DNA of 21,036 nt. It comes from HGM12669 sp048527645 (lineage in GTDB: Bacteria; Bacillota; Clostridia; Oscillospirales; CAG-272). Position 1 is the first letter of the stretch, and each line of letters begins with the position of its first letter. Shown one piece after another: positions 7,039-14,401 of the stretch. Below the pieces are notes generated by a model that saw only the letters and a list, made by a program, of their open reading frames with translations, was not told the origin of the DNA and did no database searches. Position numbers and translations under genes: made by a program. The stretch covers positions 1 through 21,036 of the forward strand of contig DBGFNI010000036.1 in the NCBI GenBank assembly GCA_048527645.1, written 5' to 3'.

Positions 7039-7060
7039 TTTTGCGTAACCGTACGCAAAA
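7039..7060 (+). promoter_or_regulatory. 9-bp inverted repeat in the trpS leader
   Basis: TTTTGCGTA (7039-7047) and TACGCAAAA (7052-7060) form a perfect palindrome with a 4-base centre. It lies from about +6 of the transcript to just before the AAAGGAAAC ribosome site. It could be a repressor operator or an RNA hairpin. No T-residue run follows, so it is not a terminator, and the leader is far too short for a T-box. Confidence 0.5.
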
Positions 7061-7075
7061 GAAAGGAAACCGACC

Positions 7076-8125
7076 ATGAGCGAAACCCAAAACACACAAA
7101 ACACGAATCTCACCGATGAAAGCCCTGCACCGCAGCAAAAGAAAAGAATTTTCTCCGGCGTGCAGCCCAGCGGCATGCTGACCATCGGCAATTATCTCGG
7201 CGCCATCAAAAACTGGACCGCATTGCAGAATGACTATGACTGCATTTACTGCGTGGTGGATATGCATGCCATCACCGTCCGCCAGGAGCCCGCACTGCTG
7301 CGCCGCCGCACACTGGAAACCCTTGCCGTTTATATCGCGGCAGGACTGGACACGCAGAAAAACACGCTGTTTATTCAGAGCCATGTCCCCGCGCACGCAG
7401 AGCTGTCCTGGGTGCTCAGCTGCTACACCATGTTCGGCGAGCTATCCCGCATGACGCAGTTTAAGGACAAGAGCCAAAAGCACGCGGACAACATCAACGC
7501 CGGCCTCTTCACCTATCCGGTTCTGATGGCGGCGGATATTCTGCTTTATCAGGCAGACATGGTTCCCGTCGGCGTTGACCAGAAGCAGCATGTGGAGCTG
7601 GCAAGAAACATCGCCGGGCGCTTCAACCAGTTGTACAGCGACACCTTTGTCATGCCCCAGCCCTTCATTCCGAAGGCCAGCGCCAAGATCATGTCGCTGT
7701 CCGACCCGACGAAAAAGATGAGCAAATCCGATCCCAACCCCAACGGTTATGTGGGAATCCTGGATGAAAAAGACGTCATCATCAAAAAATTCCGCCGCGC
7801 CGTCACCGACAGCGATACCCACGTCTGTCTGGGCGAGGGCAAAGACGGCGTCAACAACCTGATGACAATTTACGCCTGCTTTACCGGCAAGACCTATGAG
7901 GAAATCGAAAGAGAATTCGACGGCCGGGGATACGGCGACTTCAAAAACGCCGTCGGCGAGGTCTGTGCGGATGCGCTGGCGCCCCTGCGCGCGGAATATC
8001 ACCGTCTGATGGCAGACAAGGCATATTTAGAAAGCGTCGCAAAAGAGGGCGCGCAAAACGCCTCGCGCATCGCACGCAAAACACTGTCCAAGGTTTACCG
8101 CAAGGTCGGCTTTACACAGTTTTAA
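7076..8125 (+). CDS. trpS: tryptophanyl-tRNA synthetase
   Basis: This class Ic synthetase charges tRNA-Trp. The 349-residue product has the HIGH-equivalent PSGMLTIGNYLG (residues 31-42), the tryptophan-pocket segment around VDMHAITV and LFTYPVLMAADILLY, and KMSKS at 214-218. The first 22 or so residues (rich in Thr, Asn, Gln and Glu) precede the usual catalytic start at KRIFSGVQPSG and form a short hydrophilic extension. AAAGGAAAC precedes the ATG by about 7 bases. It has its own promoter and a palindromic leader. The next gene begins 14 bases after its stop, so the two are probably co-transcribed. Confidence 0.96.
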   Translation: MSETQNTQNTNLTDESPAPQQKKRIFSGVQPSGMLTIGNYLGAIKNWTALQNDYDCIYCVVDMHAITVRQEPALLRRRTLETLAVYIAAGLDTQKNTLFIQSHVPAHAELSWVLSCYTMFGELSRMTQFKDKSQKHADNINAGLFTYPVLMAADILLYQADMVPVGVDQKQHVELARNIAGRFNQLYSDTFVMPQPFIPKASAKIMSLSDPTKKMSKSDPNPNGYVGILDEKDVIIKKFRRAVTDSDTHVCLGEGKDGVNNLMTIYACFTGKTYEEIEREFDGRGYGDFKNAVGEVCADALAPLRAEYHRLMADKAYLESVAKEGAQNASRIARKTLSKVYRKVGFTQF

Positions 8126-8139
8126 GAGGTAACATCAAA

Positions 8140-9348
8140 ATGATCTATTCTTCCATCGACTCGGTCAGCTATTACAGTCTGATTCTCGCTTTGGTCGTCG
8201 GGTTCGGCATTGCCTTCGCCGTCACGCCGCTGATCAAGCGCCTGGCGTTCAGAATCGGCGCGGTTGACATCCCGAAGGATAATCGGCGCATGCACAAAAA
8301 GCCCATGCCGCTGATCGGCGGCTTGGCCATTTTTCTCGGTTTTTCTGTTTCCGCGGTTGTTTCGCGGCTGGTCTCCGTAGACACCTTCCGCTTGCAGTTT
8401 CTTCCTCTGTGGTGCGGCGCGTTTCTGATTGTCATTCTGGGCATTTTGGACGATATCTTCGAGCTGAAGCCCATTGTGAAATTTGCCGGGCAGTTTGCCG
8501 CGGCGGCAATCCCGATTCTGCGCAATATCACAATCAACAATATTTTCGGCATTCAGATTGAGAGCCGCGTGCTCTCCGTTCTCATCACGCTGATCTGGAT
8601 TGTCGGCCTGACCAACGCGATCAATTTGATCGACGGGCTGGACGGTCTCGCCTGCGGCGTGTCCTCCATCTGTTGCGTGATTCTGATGGTCGTTTCTCTT
8701 CTGAAATCAGAACTGTATGTCACGCTGCTCACCGCGGGACTTGCCGGCGCATGTCTGGGCTTTCTCCCGTATAATCTGAATCCCGCCAGCATTTTCATGG
8801 GCGATACCGGATCAATGTTTTTGGGCTATACGCTGGCTGTCACGTCCATCATCGGCGTGTTCAAATTAAGCGCAGCGGTATCCTTCATCATCCCGATTAT
8901 TGTGTTCGGTCTGCCGATTTTTGATACTGCATTTGCCATCATCCGCCGGGTTCTTTCCGGGCGCAGCCCCTTTTCTGCCGACCGCGGGCATCTGCATCAC
9001 AAGCTGGTGGACCACGGCTTCAACGTCAAGCAGAGCGTGCTGATTCTCTATGCGATCTGCTCCATCCTTGGCTGTTTTGCCATCATGGTGACAGAGAGTA
9101 AATTCAGCAGCACTTTGGTGATTTTCATCATCGCGCTCCTGATCGGCCTGTTCAACCGCGTCATGACGTTTCTCTCCGACTGGCGCGAACAGAAAGAACA
9201 GAAAAAGGATAAGTCCGAGACCGAACAGGACACGCCCGCCGCACCCACCGCGGAGCAGGAAAGTGCCGAACAGCAGGCGCAAGACGGCGAGAAGAGCGGA
9301 AAGCAAGAAAGCGCAGCAGACAGTTCCGACGAGCAAACCTCTGACTGA
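8140..9348 (+). CDS. tagO: GT4-family undecaprenyl-phosphate sugar-1-phosphate transferase (TagO/WecA-like)
   Basis: This integral membrane enzyme is expected to move GlcNAc-1-phosphate (or a related sugar) from UDP-sugar to undecaprenyl phosphate. This is the first step of wall teichoic acid or other envelope polymer synthesis. About ten or eleven hydrophobic segments occupy residues 10-345. Catalytic and binding motifs are LDDIFELKP (DD at 104-105), NLIDGLDGLA (162-171), GDTGSMFLGY (221-230) and SADRGHLHH (279-287), which marks the WecA/TagO branch rather than MraY. A hydrophilic Glu/Gln/Ala/Ser-rich tail of about 55 residues follows the last helix. GAGGT precedes the ATG. The symbol is by resemblance; no other polymer genes are nearby. 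Confidence 0.85.
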   Translation: MIYSSIDSVSYYSLILALVVGFGIAFAVTPLIKRLAFRIGAVDIPKDNRRMHKKPMPLIGGLAIFLGFSVSAVVSRLVSVDTFRLQFLPLWCGAFLIVILGILDDIFELKPIVKFAGQFAAAAIPILRNITINNIFGIQIESRVLSVLITLIWIVGLTNAINLIDGLDGLACGVSSICCVILMVVSLLKSELYVTLLTAGLAGACLGFLPYNLNPASIFMGDTGSMFLGYTLAVTSIIGVFKLSAAVSFIIPIIVFGLPIFDTAFAIIRRVLSGRSPFSADRGHLHHKLVDHGFNVKQSVLILYAICSILGCFAIMVTESKFSSTLVIFIIALLIGLFNRVMTFLSDWREQKEQKKDKSETEQDTPAAPTAEQESAEQQAQDGEKSGKQESAADSSDEQTSD

Positions 9349-9403
9349 GCAGACCCTTCCGCGCCGGACACCGGCAACTGATTGTCCCGCGCTTTGCAAA
9401 CAA

Positions 9404-9427
9404 AAAGACCACGAAAACGCGGTCTTT
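9404..9427. terminator. terminator between converging genes
   Basis: AAAGACC (9404-9410) pairs with GGTCTTT (9421-9427), with two further GC pairs inside. On the minus strand the stem is followed by TTTTTGTTT, a good tail for the small-gene operon. On the plus strand the tail (TTTGTTG) is weaker but could serve the tagO-like gene. Confidence 0.7.
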
Positions 9428-9491
9428 GTTGATCTGGTTCCGATCTGAAACTGCCTGATTCACACACACCGAATATCCGGGTGCAAAGCAA

Positions 9492-9857
9492 TCAGAACAA
9501 AAAAATATACGCAAGCGCCGCCAGCAGCAGCAAATGGTCGTTATCCCGCAGCCTGTCTTTTTTCAAAAAGCAGTCCTGCCCGGACAGCAGAAAAAAGATC
9601 ACAAGCCAGATCAGCCAATCGTCGCCGCCGCGGGATTGCTCCTCACACACCGAAACGGGCGCACGGCAGGAGCAATCGCACTGTGCTTGCTCCTCGCAGG
9701 GGGAGGGCTTTGTCTCGCGGCACACGTCTTCCTTTTCAAAGGCGGAGCCGTGATATCTGGGAGGCAGATTTTGTCTTTCATTTCTGTCGCACTGCGCTCG
9801 GTTCTCTTCTTTTTTCTGCGCGCAGGAGGCATCCGGAGAATAGTGGTGGCTGTACAT
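9492..9857 (-). CDS. small Cys-rich protein with two C-terminal hydrophobic segments, function unknown
   Basis: I do not recognise a characterised family. The 121-residue product has a charged, Cys-rich N-terminal part with nine cysteines in all, including CDCSC at residues 60-64. Two short hydrophobic stretches follow (about 81-92, WLIWLVIFFLLS, and 108-121, HLLLLAALAYIFLF), separated by a charged linker. The second ends the protein. The double-stretch end resembles small membrane-associated proteins seen in Clostridia (inference from memory). GAGGTGA precedes the ATG by 6 bases, which supports translation. It is the last gene of a three-gene minus-strand run, 116 bases after the previous stop, and a terminator follows. 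The large opposing frames here lack ribosome sites. Confidence 0.65.
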   Translation of the reverse strand: MYSHHYSPDASCAQKKEENRAQCDRNERQNLPPRYHGSAFEKEDVCRETKPSPCEEQAQCDCSCRAPVSVCEEQSRGGDDWLIWLVIFFLLSGQDCFLKKDRLRDNDHLLLLAALAYIFLF

Positions 9858-9973
9858 TTGCGTTCACCTCGCTTTCCGAATCTGACAGTATTTCGACTGT
9901 CTTTTCGTGTTTATTCTTCATGTTTTTCCGTGCCGTTTTCCGGCATTTCCGGGTGAGCATTCATCACTGCCGC

Positions 9974-10369
9974 TCACAGGAAGCCCTTCATGCCCTGTGC
10001 AAGCTGCGTCAGTTTCATGATTTTCAGCACACGGTCGAGTTTTTCCCGCCGCTCATCCGGCAGATATGGGCGCAGCGCCTTGAGCAGGACCAGATCCTCT
10101 TGGGTCAGGCGCATCCCGCCGGGTAATGAGAAGCCCACGTCCTGTCCCGGCGGCATCAGATGCGGCACAGCCGCCTCCGCCGCGCCGCCGATTGCATCTT
10201 CTTCGCGGTCCGCATGTTGTTGCGGCGCACCGTTCTGCTGTATGGGTGCATCCCCCTCCGCGTTTGCCGACAGAGATTTTGCCAGCGTCATGACGCGCTG
10301 CAGCATTTCCGGGTCAGACAGGATTTGCTGGAATGCTTCCATGGGGTCTTTCGCCTCTTGATCCGCCAT
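9974..10369 (-). CDS. hypothetical helical protein, middle gene of unknown operon
   Basis: The 131-residue product is unrecognised. It has an N-terminal amphipathic helix (residues about 8-35, with ILSDPEMLQRVMTLAKSL). A low-complexity Gln/Ala/Glu-rich linker follows (36-80). The predicted helical C-terminus (88-131) contains LLKALRPYLPDERREKLDRV and then LKIMKLTQLAQ. No cysteine, membrane segment or enzymatic motif is visible. Similar short proteins with an 'ALRPYL..ERR.K.D..L..M' end occur in Clostridia as hypotheticals (recollection, not verified). GGGGGTG lies 5 bases before the ATG. The gene starts 31 bases after the upstream small gene, so an operon is likely. Confidence 0.75.
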   Translation of the reverse strand: MADQEAKDPMEAFQQILSDPEMLQRVMTLAKSLSANAEGDAPIQQNGAPQQHADREEDAIGGAAEAAVPHLMPPGQDVGFSLPGGMRLTQEDLVLLKALRPYLPDERREKLDRVLKIMKLTQLAQGMKGFL

Positions 10370-10400
10370 GTTTTCACCCCCTGTTTTCGCATTTACGGAT

Positions 10401-10646
10401 TTATTTTCCCTGCAGACTTTCCGTTAATTTTTGCACCGCGTCCGGCCCCAACTGTGCAAGAATTCTTTCTGCCTCGCGATCCGATATGCCGTCAAGTTTT
10501 GCGCGAATCGTTCGCATGTCAGCCGTTGCCCGCTGTGCCGCCGCCTGATCAATGCCGGCCGCCTGTGCGAGGCTGCACAGCTGCGCACGCAGCTGCGCAT
10601 CGTCCATTGATAAAAATTTGTTCAGCATTTCCTGATTCCATTCCAT
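10401..10646 (-). CDS. hypothetical small helical protein, first gene of unknown operon
   Basis: The 81-residue product is unrecognised and looks all-helical. It begins MEWNQEMLNKFLSMDDAQLR and continues with an alternating pattern of hydrophobic and charged residues. A conserved-looking IDQAAAQRATADMRTIRAKL lies in the middle and LAQLGPDAVQKLTESL at the end. It lacks signal peptide, membrane helix or metal-site residues; the single Cys is not in a motif. AAGGAG stands 11 bases before the ATG. The gene is divergent from the phosphoesterase gene across a 94-base gap. I find no convincing sigma-A promoter there; CATAGACT could be a sporulation-type -10 element, but no matching -35 is correctly spaced. 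Confidence 0.72.
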   Translation of the reverse strand: MEWNQEMLNKFLSMDDAQLRAQLCSLAQAAGIDQAAAQRATADMRTIRAKLDGISDREAERILAQLGPDAVQKLTESLQGK

Positions 10647-10740
10647 AAAAACATGTGCTCCTTTAGATGTTTTTTCGTTTGCAGTCTATGCGGCGCGAAA
10701 AAACATGACACAAGGTTTTTACAAAAAGGGTTCTTTTTAT

Positions 10741-11244
10741 ATGAAATTTCTGGTTTTTTCCGATTCGCACGGCGATTTTTGCACCATGCAGTCCGTTTGT
10801 CTGTCCCATCAGCGGGATTGTGACGGCGTGCTGTTTTTAGGCGACGGGCTGCGCGATCTTGCCGCCTTGAAAAGCGAGTTTCCCGCCCTCCCCGTGATCG
10901 CAGTGGCAGGCAACTGCGACATCGGCGCCGATGCCGCGGGCGTCAGCCCCTTAGAGCTGCGGACCTTTGAGAACAAGCGGTTATTGCTGTGTCACGGCCA
11001 TCTGTATCATGTAAAATACGGCTGTGACAACCTGCTGTACGCCGCACAGGAGCAAAACGCCGACATCGTCCTATTCGGTCACACGCACCGTCCGCTGTAT
11101 CAATATATGCGTCTGGGCGCGGACGGCATGACAGAACGGGCGATTCATCTTTGCAATCCCGGCTCGGTTCGTCAGGGGCGATACGGGATTTTGGACATCG
11201 GCGATTTCGGCGTCATGTTCAACTGTGTCGATCTGAACCGATAA
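10741..11244 (+). CDS. YfcE/MJ0936-type metallophosphoesterase
   Basis: This is a calcineurin-like phosphodiesterase of the YfcE type, acting in the cytosol on an unknown phosphodiester. The 167-residue protein has the complete metal-site series: DSHGD (Asp8, His10), GDGLRD (Asp35), GNCD (Asn58), CHGH (His85) and GHTH (113-116). The reading frame is open from 10705, but the ATG at 10741 gives the canonical MKFLVFSDSHGD start, with AAAAAGGG about 10 bases upstream. It is the first of two plus-strand genes and points away from the small-gene operon. No strong promoter is visible. Confidence 0.92.
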   Translation: MKFLVFSDSHGDFCTMQSVCLSHQRDCDGVLFLGDGLRDLAALKSEFPALPVIAVAGNCDIGADAAGVSPLELRTFENKRLLLCHGHLYHVKYGCDNLLYAAQEQNADIVLFGHTHRPLYQYMRLGADGMTERAIHLCNPGSVRQGRYGILDIGDFGVMFNCVDLNR

Positions 11245-11343
11245 ACCGGCAATTCGCAGAGCCGCTCTCCCCGCCGGGCGAAGCATGCGGCGCAGGCCCT
11301 CCCAAACGGCAGAAAACCGAATGCAGCAGAAAGGAAACGAAAA

Positions 11344-11847
11344 ATGACGGACGTCCCGAAGAGAACCAACCGCTACGCCGAAATGATCAGCTTTGGCTGT
11401 ATGCTCGGCGCAGTCAGCTTTTATCTGCTTTCCCGTATCGAATCGCCGCTGCGCGCCCTCTTGCAGATCGCCGCTGTCATTCTTCTGGTAACCGGGCTGC
11501 AGCTGCTGATTCGGTATACCATGACAACCTTTTTTTATTCTTTGGACGAGGAAGACAATTTTATTGTGACAAAGCAGGTCGGACGGCGAAAAAGCGTTCT
11601 GTGCGATCTGACATTAAAGCTCACCGTCGCGATCTGCGAGAACAAAAAAGATCAGAATTTTGAAAAGCGGTACGGCCGTGTGCAGCACAAATACAATTGC
11701 TGCGCCAATCTGATGCCGGAAAAAAGCCATGTGTTCATTTTCGAATTCGCCGGCAAGCAAAGCGCCGTTGTCTTTGAGCCGAGCGACGAATTTTTGAAAG
11801 AGATGCAGGCACGTGCCGAAAAGTACCGAGAAAAAGCGGAAGAATGA
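11344..11847 (+). CDS. small membrane protein of unknown function
   Basis: The 167-residue product is unrecognised. Two hydrophobic segments near residues 14-31 and 37-56 form a hairpin separated by RIESPLR. The rest is a soluble domain (from about 62) with alternating beta-like strands (FFYSLDEEDNFIVTKQVGRR, then KSVLCDLTLKLTVAI) and a charged helical end. The layout of a helical hairpin plus a PH-like strand-rich domain is only suggestive. AAAGGAAAC precedes the ATG by about 6 bases. It lies 99 bases after the phosphoesterase gene and is closed by a strong terminator, so the two probably share a transcript. Confidence 0.75.
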   Translation: MTDVPKRTNRYAEMISFGCMLGAVSFYLLSRIESPLRALLQIAAVILLVTGLQLLIRYTMTTFFYSLDEEDNFIVTKQVGRRKSVLCDLTLKLTVAICENKKDQNFEKRYGRVQHKYNCCANLMPEKSHVFIFEFAGKQSAVVFEPSDEFLKEMQARAEKYREKAEE

Positions 11848-11854
11848 AAACAGG

Positions 11855-11887
11855 AAAAAAGTTACCGATCAATTCGGTAACTTTTTT
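11855..11887 (+). terminator. strong intrinsic terminator
   Basis: GTTACCGA (11861-11868) pairs with TCGGTAAC (11874-11881), flanked by A6 and T6 that extend the stem to 14 bp. It follows the membrane protein gene by 7 bases, and its A/T flanks would let it work on both strands. Confidence 0.92.
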
Positions 11888-11893
11888 GTTATT

Positions 11894-11922
11894 TTGGGAA
11901 AACTGAATGCGTATAACATAAT
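11894..11922 (+). promoter_or_regulatory. probable promoter of the Clp-like gene
   Basis: TTGGGA (11894-11899) and CATAAT (11917-11922) are separated by 17 bases, about 84 bases before the ATG. No CIRCE inverted repeat and no CtsR heptad repeat (GGTCAAA-type) is visible, so standard HrcA or CtsR heat-shock control is not supported. The leader has a weak CCGTT and AACGG dyad. Confidence 0.5.
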
Positions 11923-12006
11923 ATGCAGCCGTTCGCCCGGAGAACACAAACACTAACGGGAAAATGAACGCCGCAAAAAAACTACTGTCAGATCGGGGAA
12001 AAACGC

Positions 12007-14334
12007 ATGAGCTATACACCGGCATTGGAAAAAGCACTGTCAAATATGGAGCGCATTGCGACGCAGGGCGGTTACGCATACATCGGAACCGAGCACCTGC
12101 TTGCCGCTTTACTGGAAACGGAAAACACCTATGCCGGGCAGCTGCTGCGGGATGCGGGCGTTGATCGGGAAGAAATCCGCCGGATGCTCTCTGCCACACC
12201 CGGCCGATCAGCAATCCGAAAAGTCGCACTCCGGCGCAGCGAAAAGCTGGAAGCCGTATTGCAAAATGCACGGGAGGAGGCGGGTGAGGGGCAGCGCCTG
12301 ACGGGCAGCGAGCATGTGCTCTTTGCACTGCTTTCCGACGCCTCCTGTGCCGCATACCGATATATTGCCGCGCTCTGCCGCGACACGGGCGAGCTGTTTC
12401 GACAGACGGAAGCGCTGATTGAAAACGACAGCCGCTCCGATCTGATTCACGCATATCACCAGCCAAATGCGGCAGCCGACCCCGCCGGCGTGCACCTGCT
12501 GGAGCAGCTGACGCTGGACATGACGCATCAGGCGGCGATGGGAAGTTTTTCTCCGCTGATCGGCAGAGAAAACGAACTGTCCCAGTTGATCCGCGTTTTG
12601 ATGCGAAAAAGCAAAAACAACCCGTGCCTGCTCGGCGAAGCGGGCGTGGGAAAAACCGCCGTTGTCGAAGGTCTGGCAAAGAAAATCAACGACGGGGACG
12701 TCCCCCGGCCGCTGCTTGGGCACAGAATTTTATCGCTTAATTTTGCAAGCGTTGTTGCCGGAACAAAATATCGCGGAGAATTTGAACAAAAGCTCAGAGA
12801 GATCATACAGGCGCTGGAAGCCGACCCCACCCTGATCCTCTTTGTCGATGAAATCCATACCGTGATGGGCGCCGGCGGCGCAGACGGCGCCATAGACGCC
12901 TCCAACATTCTCAAACCGGCACTCGCGCGCGGCACCCTGCGGCTGATCGGCGCAACCACCTATGACGAATACCGTCGCTTTATTGAGAAGGATAAAGCCA
13001 TGGAGCGCCGCTTTGCGCCCATCAGCATCCGGGAACCCACCCAGCAGCAGGCGCTGCAAATGCTGGAGGGACTGCGTCCGGGGATGGAGGCGCACCATGC
13101 CGTGCGCATCACCCCGCAGGCGCTGCAGGCGGCGGTCACGCTGTCCGCACGGTATATCAAAGATCGGTATCTGCCCGATAAGGCGATTGATCTGATCGAC
13201 GAGGGCGCCGCCCGAAAGCGCGCGCAGAACGGCTATGTATCTCACGCTGACTTTTCCGCCGCGGTGCAGCGGGGAGATTTGCAGCGTGCAAGGGAGCTGT
13301 CGGCAAAAAGCGGCGCTCCCCGGCGCGGGCTTCGTCTGACGGCGCAGGATATCGCGCAGCTTTTGACGGAGAAAAGCGGGATTCCCGTCGGCGACATGGC
13401 GCGCGGCGAGCGCAAAAAACTGCGTGCTCTGCCCGCGCAAATGAACAAAATGGTTTTCGGTCAGGCTGCCGCCGTCTCCCAGATCTGTGACACGGTGGCG
13501 CAAAAACGGCTGGGGCTGGGCAATCCCCGCACGCCGATCGCCTCATTTCTTTTCGTCGGGGAAAGCGGAAGCGGCAAAGTGAGCACGGCTATGGCGCTGT
13601 GCCGCGCGCTGTTCGGTGAAGAGGATGCGCTGCTGCGCTTTGCCCTGTCTGACATTTCCACCAAAGCATCGCTTGCCACACTGATCGGCGCGCCGCCCGG
13701 ATATGTCGGCTATGAAGAAAACGGAAAGCTGACGGAGGCGGTGCGCCGACGGCCGTACAGCGTGCTCCTGTTTGATCACGCGCAGGATGCTGCGCCCGCC
13801 GTCTTCGCTCTGCTGACCCGGATCTGCGCCGACGGTGAAATCAAAGACGCCGCAGGGAGAAGCGTTGATTTTTCCGGTACCATCGTCATTCTGACTGCTG
13901 ATTTGCCCCTTTCAAAGGGCGGTCAGCTCGGCTTTTCCCCACGGGAGGCACAGCCCGCAGATGCAAAGGCGGTATGCCGCACATATTTTCCCGATACGCT
14001 TCTGTCCGCGCTGGACGCCGTGGTTCCCTTTTCCCGACTGAGCAAAGAGTCTCTGACCAAGATCGCAGAAAAGGAAATGAAAACGGTTCAGACCCAGGCC
14101 GCCAAGGTCGGCGTGGAGGTGAAATGCTCCGCCGCCGTTTTTGAGCAGCTGGGCGCGCGCGCCTGGATGCTGGGTGAGGGCAGCGCGGGCGTCACGCGGA
14201 TCATCCGGGAAGAAATCGCCTCGCAGCTCTCGAAAAAGCTGCTGCACGGAAAAGCCCTGGGCAAAGACGGCGCCGTTTTGCAAATCGGTGTGTGCGACGG
14301 CGGCGGTATCTCCATCACCGAGGGAAAAAAGTAA
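12007..14334 (+). CDS. ClpC/ClpA-like AAA+ unfoldase with degenerate second ATPase domain
   Basis: The 775-residue protein has the Clp Hsp100 layout. Two N-domain repeats (residues about 3-53 and 79-130) carry IGTEHLLAAL and TGSEHVLFAL. The first AAA+ domain is intact: GEAGVGKT (210-217), FVDE (279-282), GTKYRGEFE pore loop, GATTYDEYR and Arg finger ERRF (333-336). The middle region (about 405-442) is roughly 27 residues shorter than in ClpC. The second AAA+ domain is altered: Walker A ends GKV rather than GKT (Val525), Walker B reads FDH instead of DE (His591), sensor 1 is Asp632 instead of Asn, the Arg-finger NRID segment is SALD, and the sensor-2 GAR is missing. The pore loop GYVGYEE (565-571) and a ClpP-type LGF tripeptide (641-643) remain. 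It stands alone, without ctsR, mcsA or mcsB. GGGGAAA precedes the ATG. Confidence 0.9.
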   Translation: MSYTPALEKALSNMERIATQGGYAYIGTEHLLAALLETENTYAGQLLRDAGVDREEIRRMLSATPGRSAIRKVALRRSEKLEAVLQNAREEAGEGQRLTGSEHVLFALLSDASCAAYRYIAALCRDTGELFRQTEALIENDSRSDLIHAYHQPNAAADPAGVHLLEQLTLDMTHQAAMGSFSPLIGRENELSQLIRVLMRKSKNNPCLLGEAGVGKTAVVEGLAKKINDGDVPRPLLGHRILSLNFASVVAGTKYRGEFEQKLREIIQALEADPTLILFVDEIHTVMGAGGADGAIDASNILKPALARGTLRLIGATTYDEYRRFIEKDKAMERRFAPISIREPTQQQALQMLEGLRPGMEAHHAVRITPQALQAAVTLSARYIKDRYLPDKAIDLIDEGAARKRAQNGYVSHADFSAAVQRGDLQRARELSAKSGAPRRGLRLTAQDIAQLLTEKSGIPVGDMARGERKKLRALPAQMNKMVFGQAAAVSQICDTVAQKRLGLGNPRTPIASFLFVGESGSGKVSTAMALCRALFGEEDALLRFALSDISTKASLATLIGAPPGYVGYEENGKLTEAVRRRPYSVLLFDHAQDAAPAVFALLTRICADGEIKDAAGRSVDFSGTIVILTADLPLSKGGQLGFSPREAQPADAKAVCRTYFPDTLLSALDAVVPFSRLSKESLTKIAEKEMKTVQTQAAKVGVEVKCSAAVFEQLGARAWMLGEGSAGVTRIIREEIASQLSKKLLHGKALGKDGAVLQIGVCDGGGISITEGKK

Positions 14335-14401
14335 CCTGAATGCAAACCGTTCATATAATGTACCAAACAAATCTTATCTGAAATCCGAGGAACACCGACC
14401 T

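Noticed and set aside
9778..9960. 60-codon minus-strand frame between the second and third genes of the unknown operon
   Set aside because: It overlaps the start of the better-supported Cys-rich gene in another frame and has no ribosome site.
9911..9976. In-frame extension after the TGA of the 131-residue protein (read-through or a 17-codon peptide)
   Set aside because: The extension is short and hydrophilic, with no ribosome site or recoding signal; an ordinary stop is more likely.
11888..12006. CIRCE or CtsR operator before the Clp gene
   Set aside because: Neither the TTAGCACTC/GAGTGCTAA repeat nor tandem GGTCAAA heptads are present.
14354..14359. TATAAT between the Clp and P-loop genes as a promoter
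   Set aside because: The -35 position reads GTAACC and there is no extended -10, so a separate promoter is not supported.
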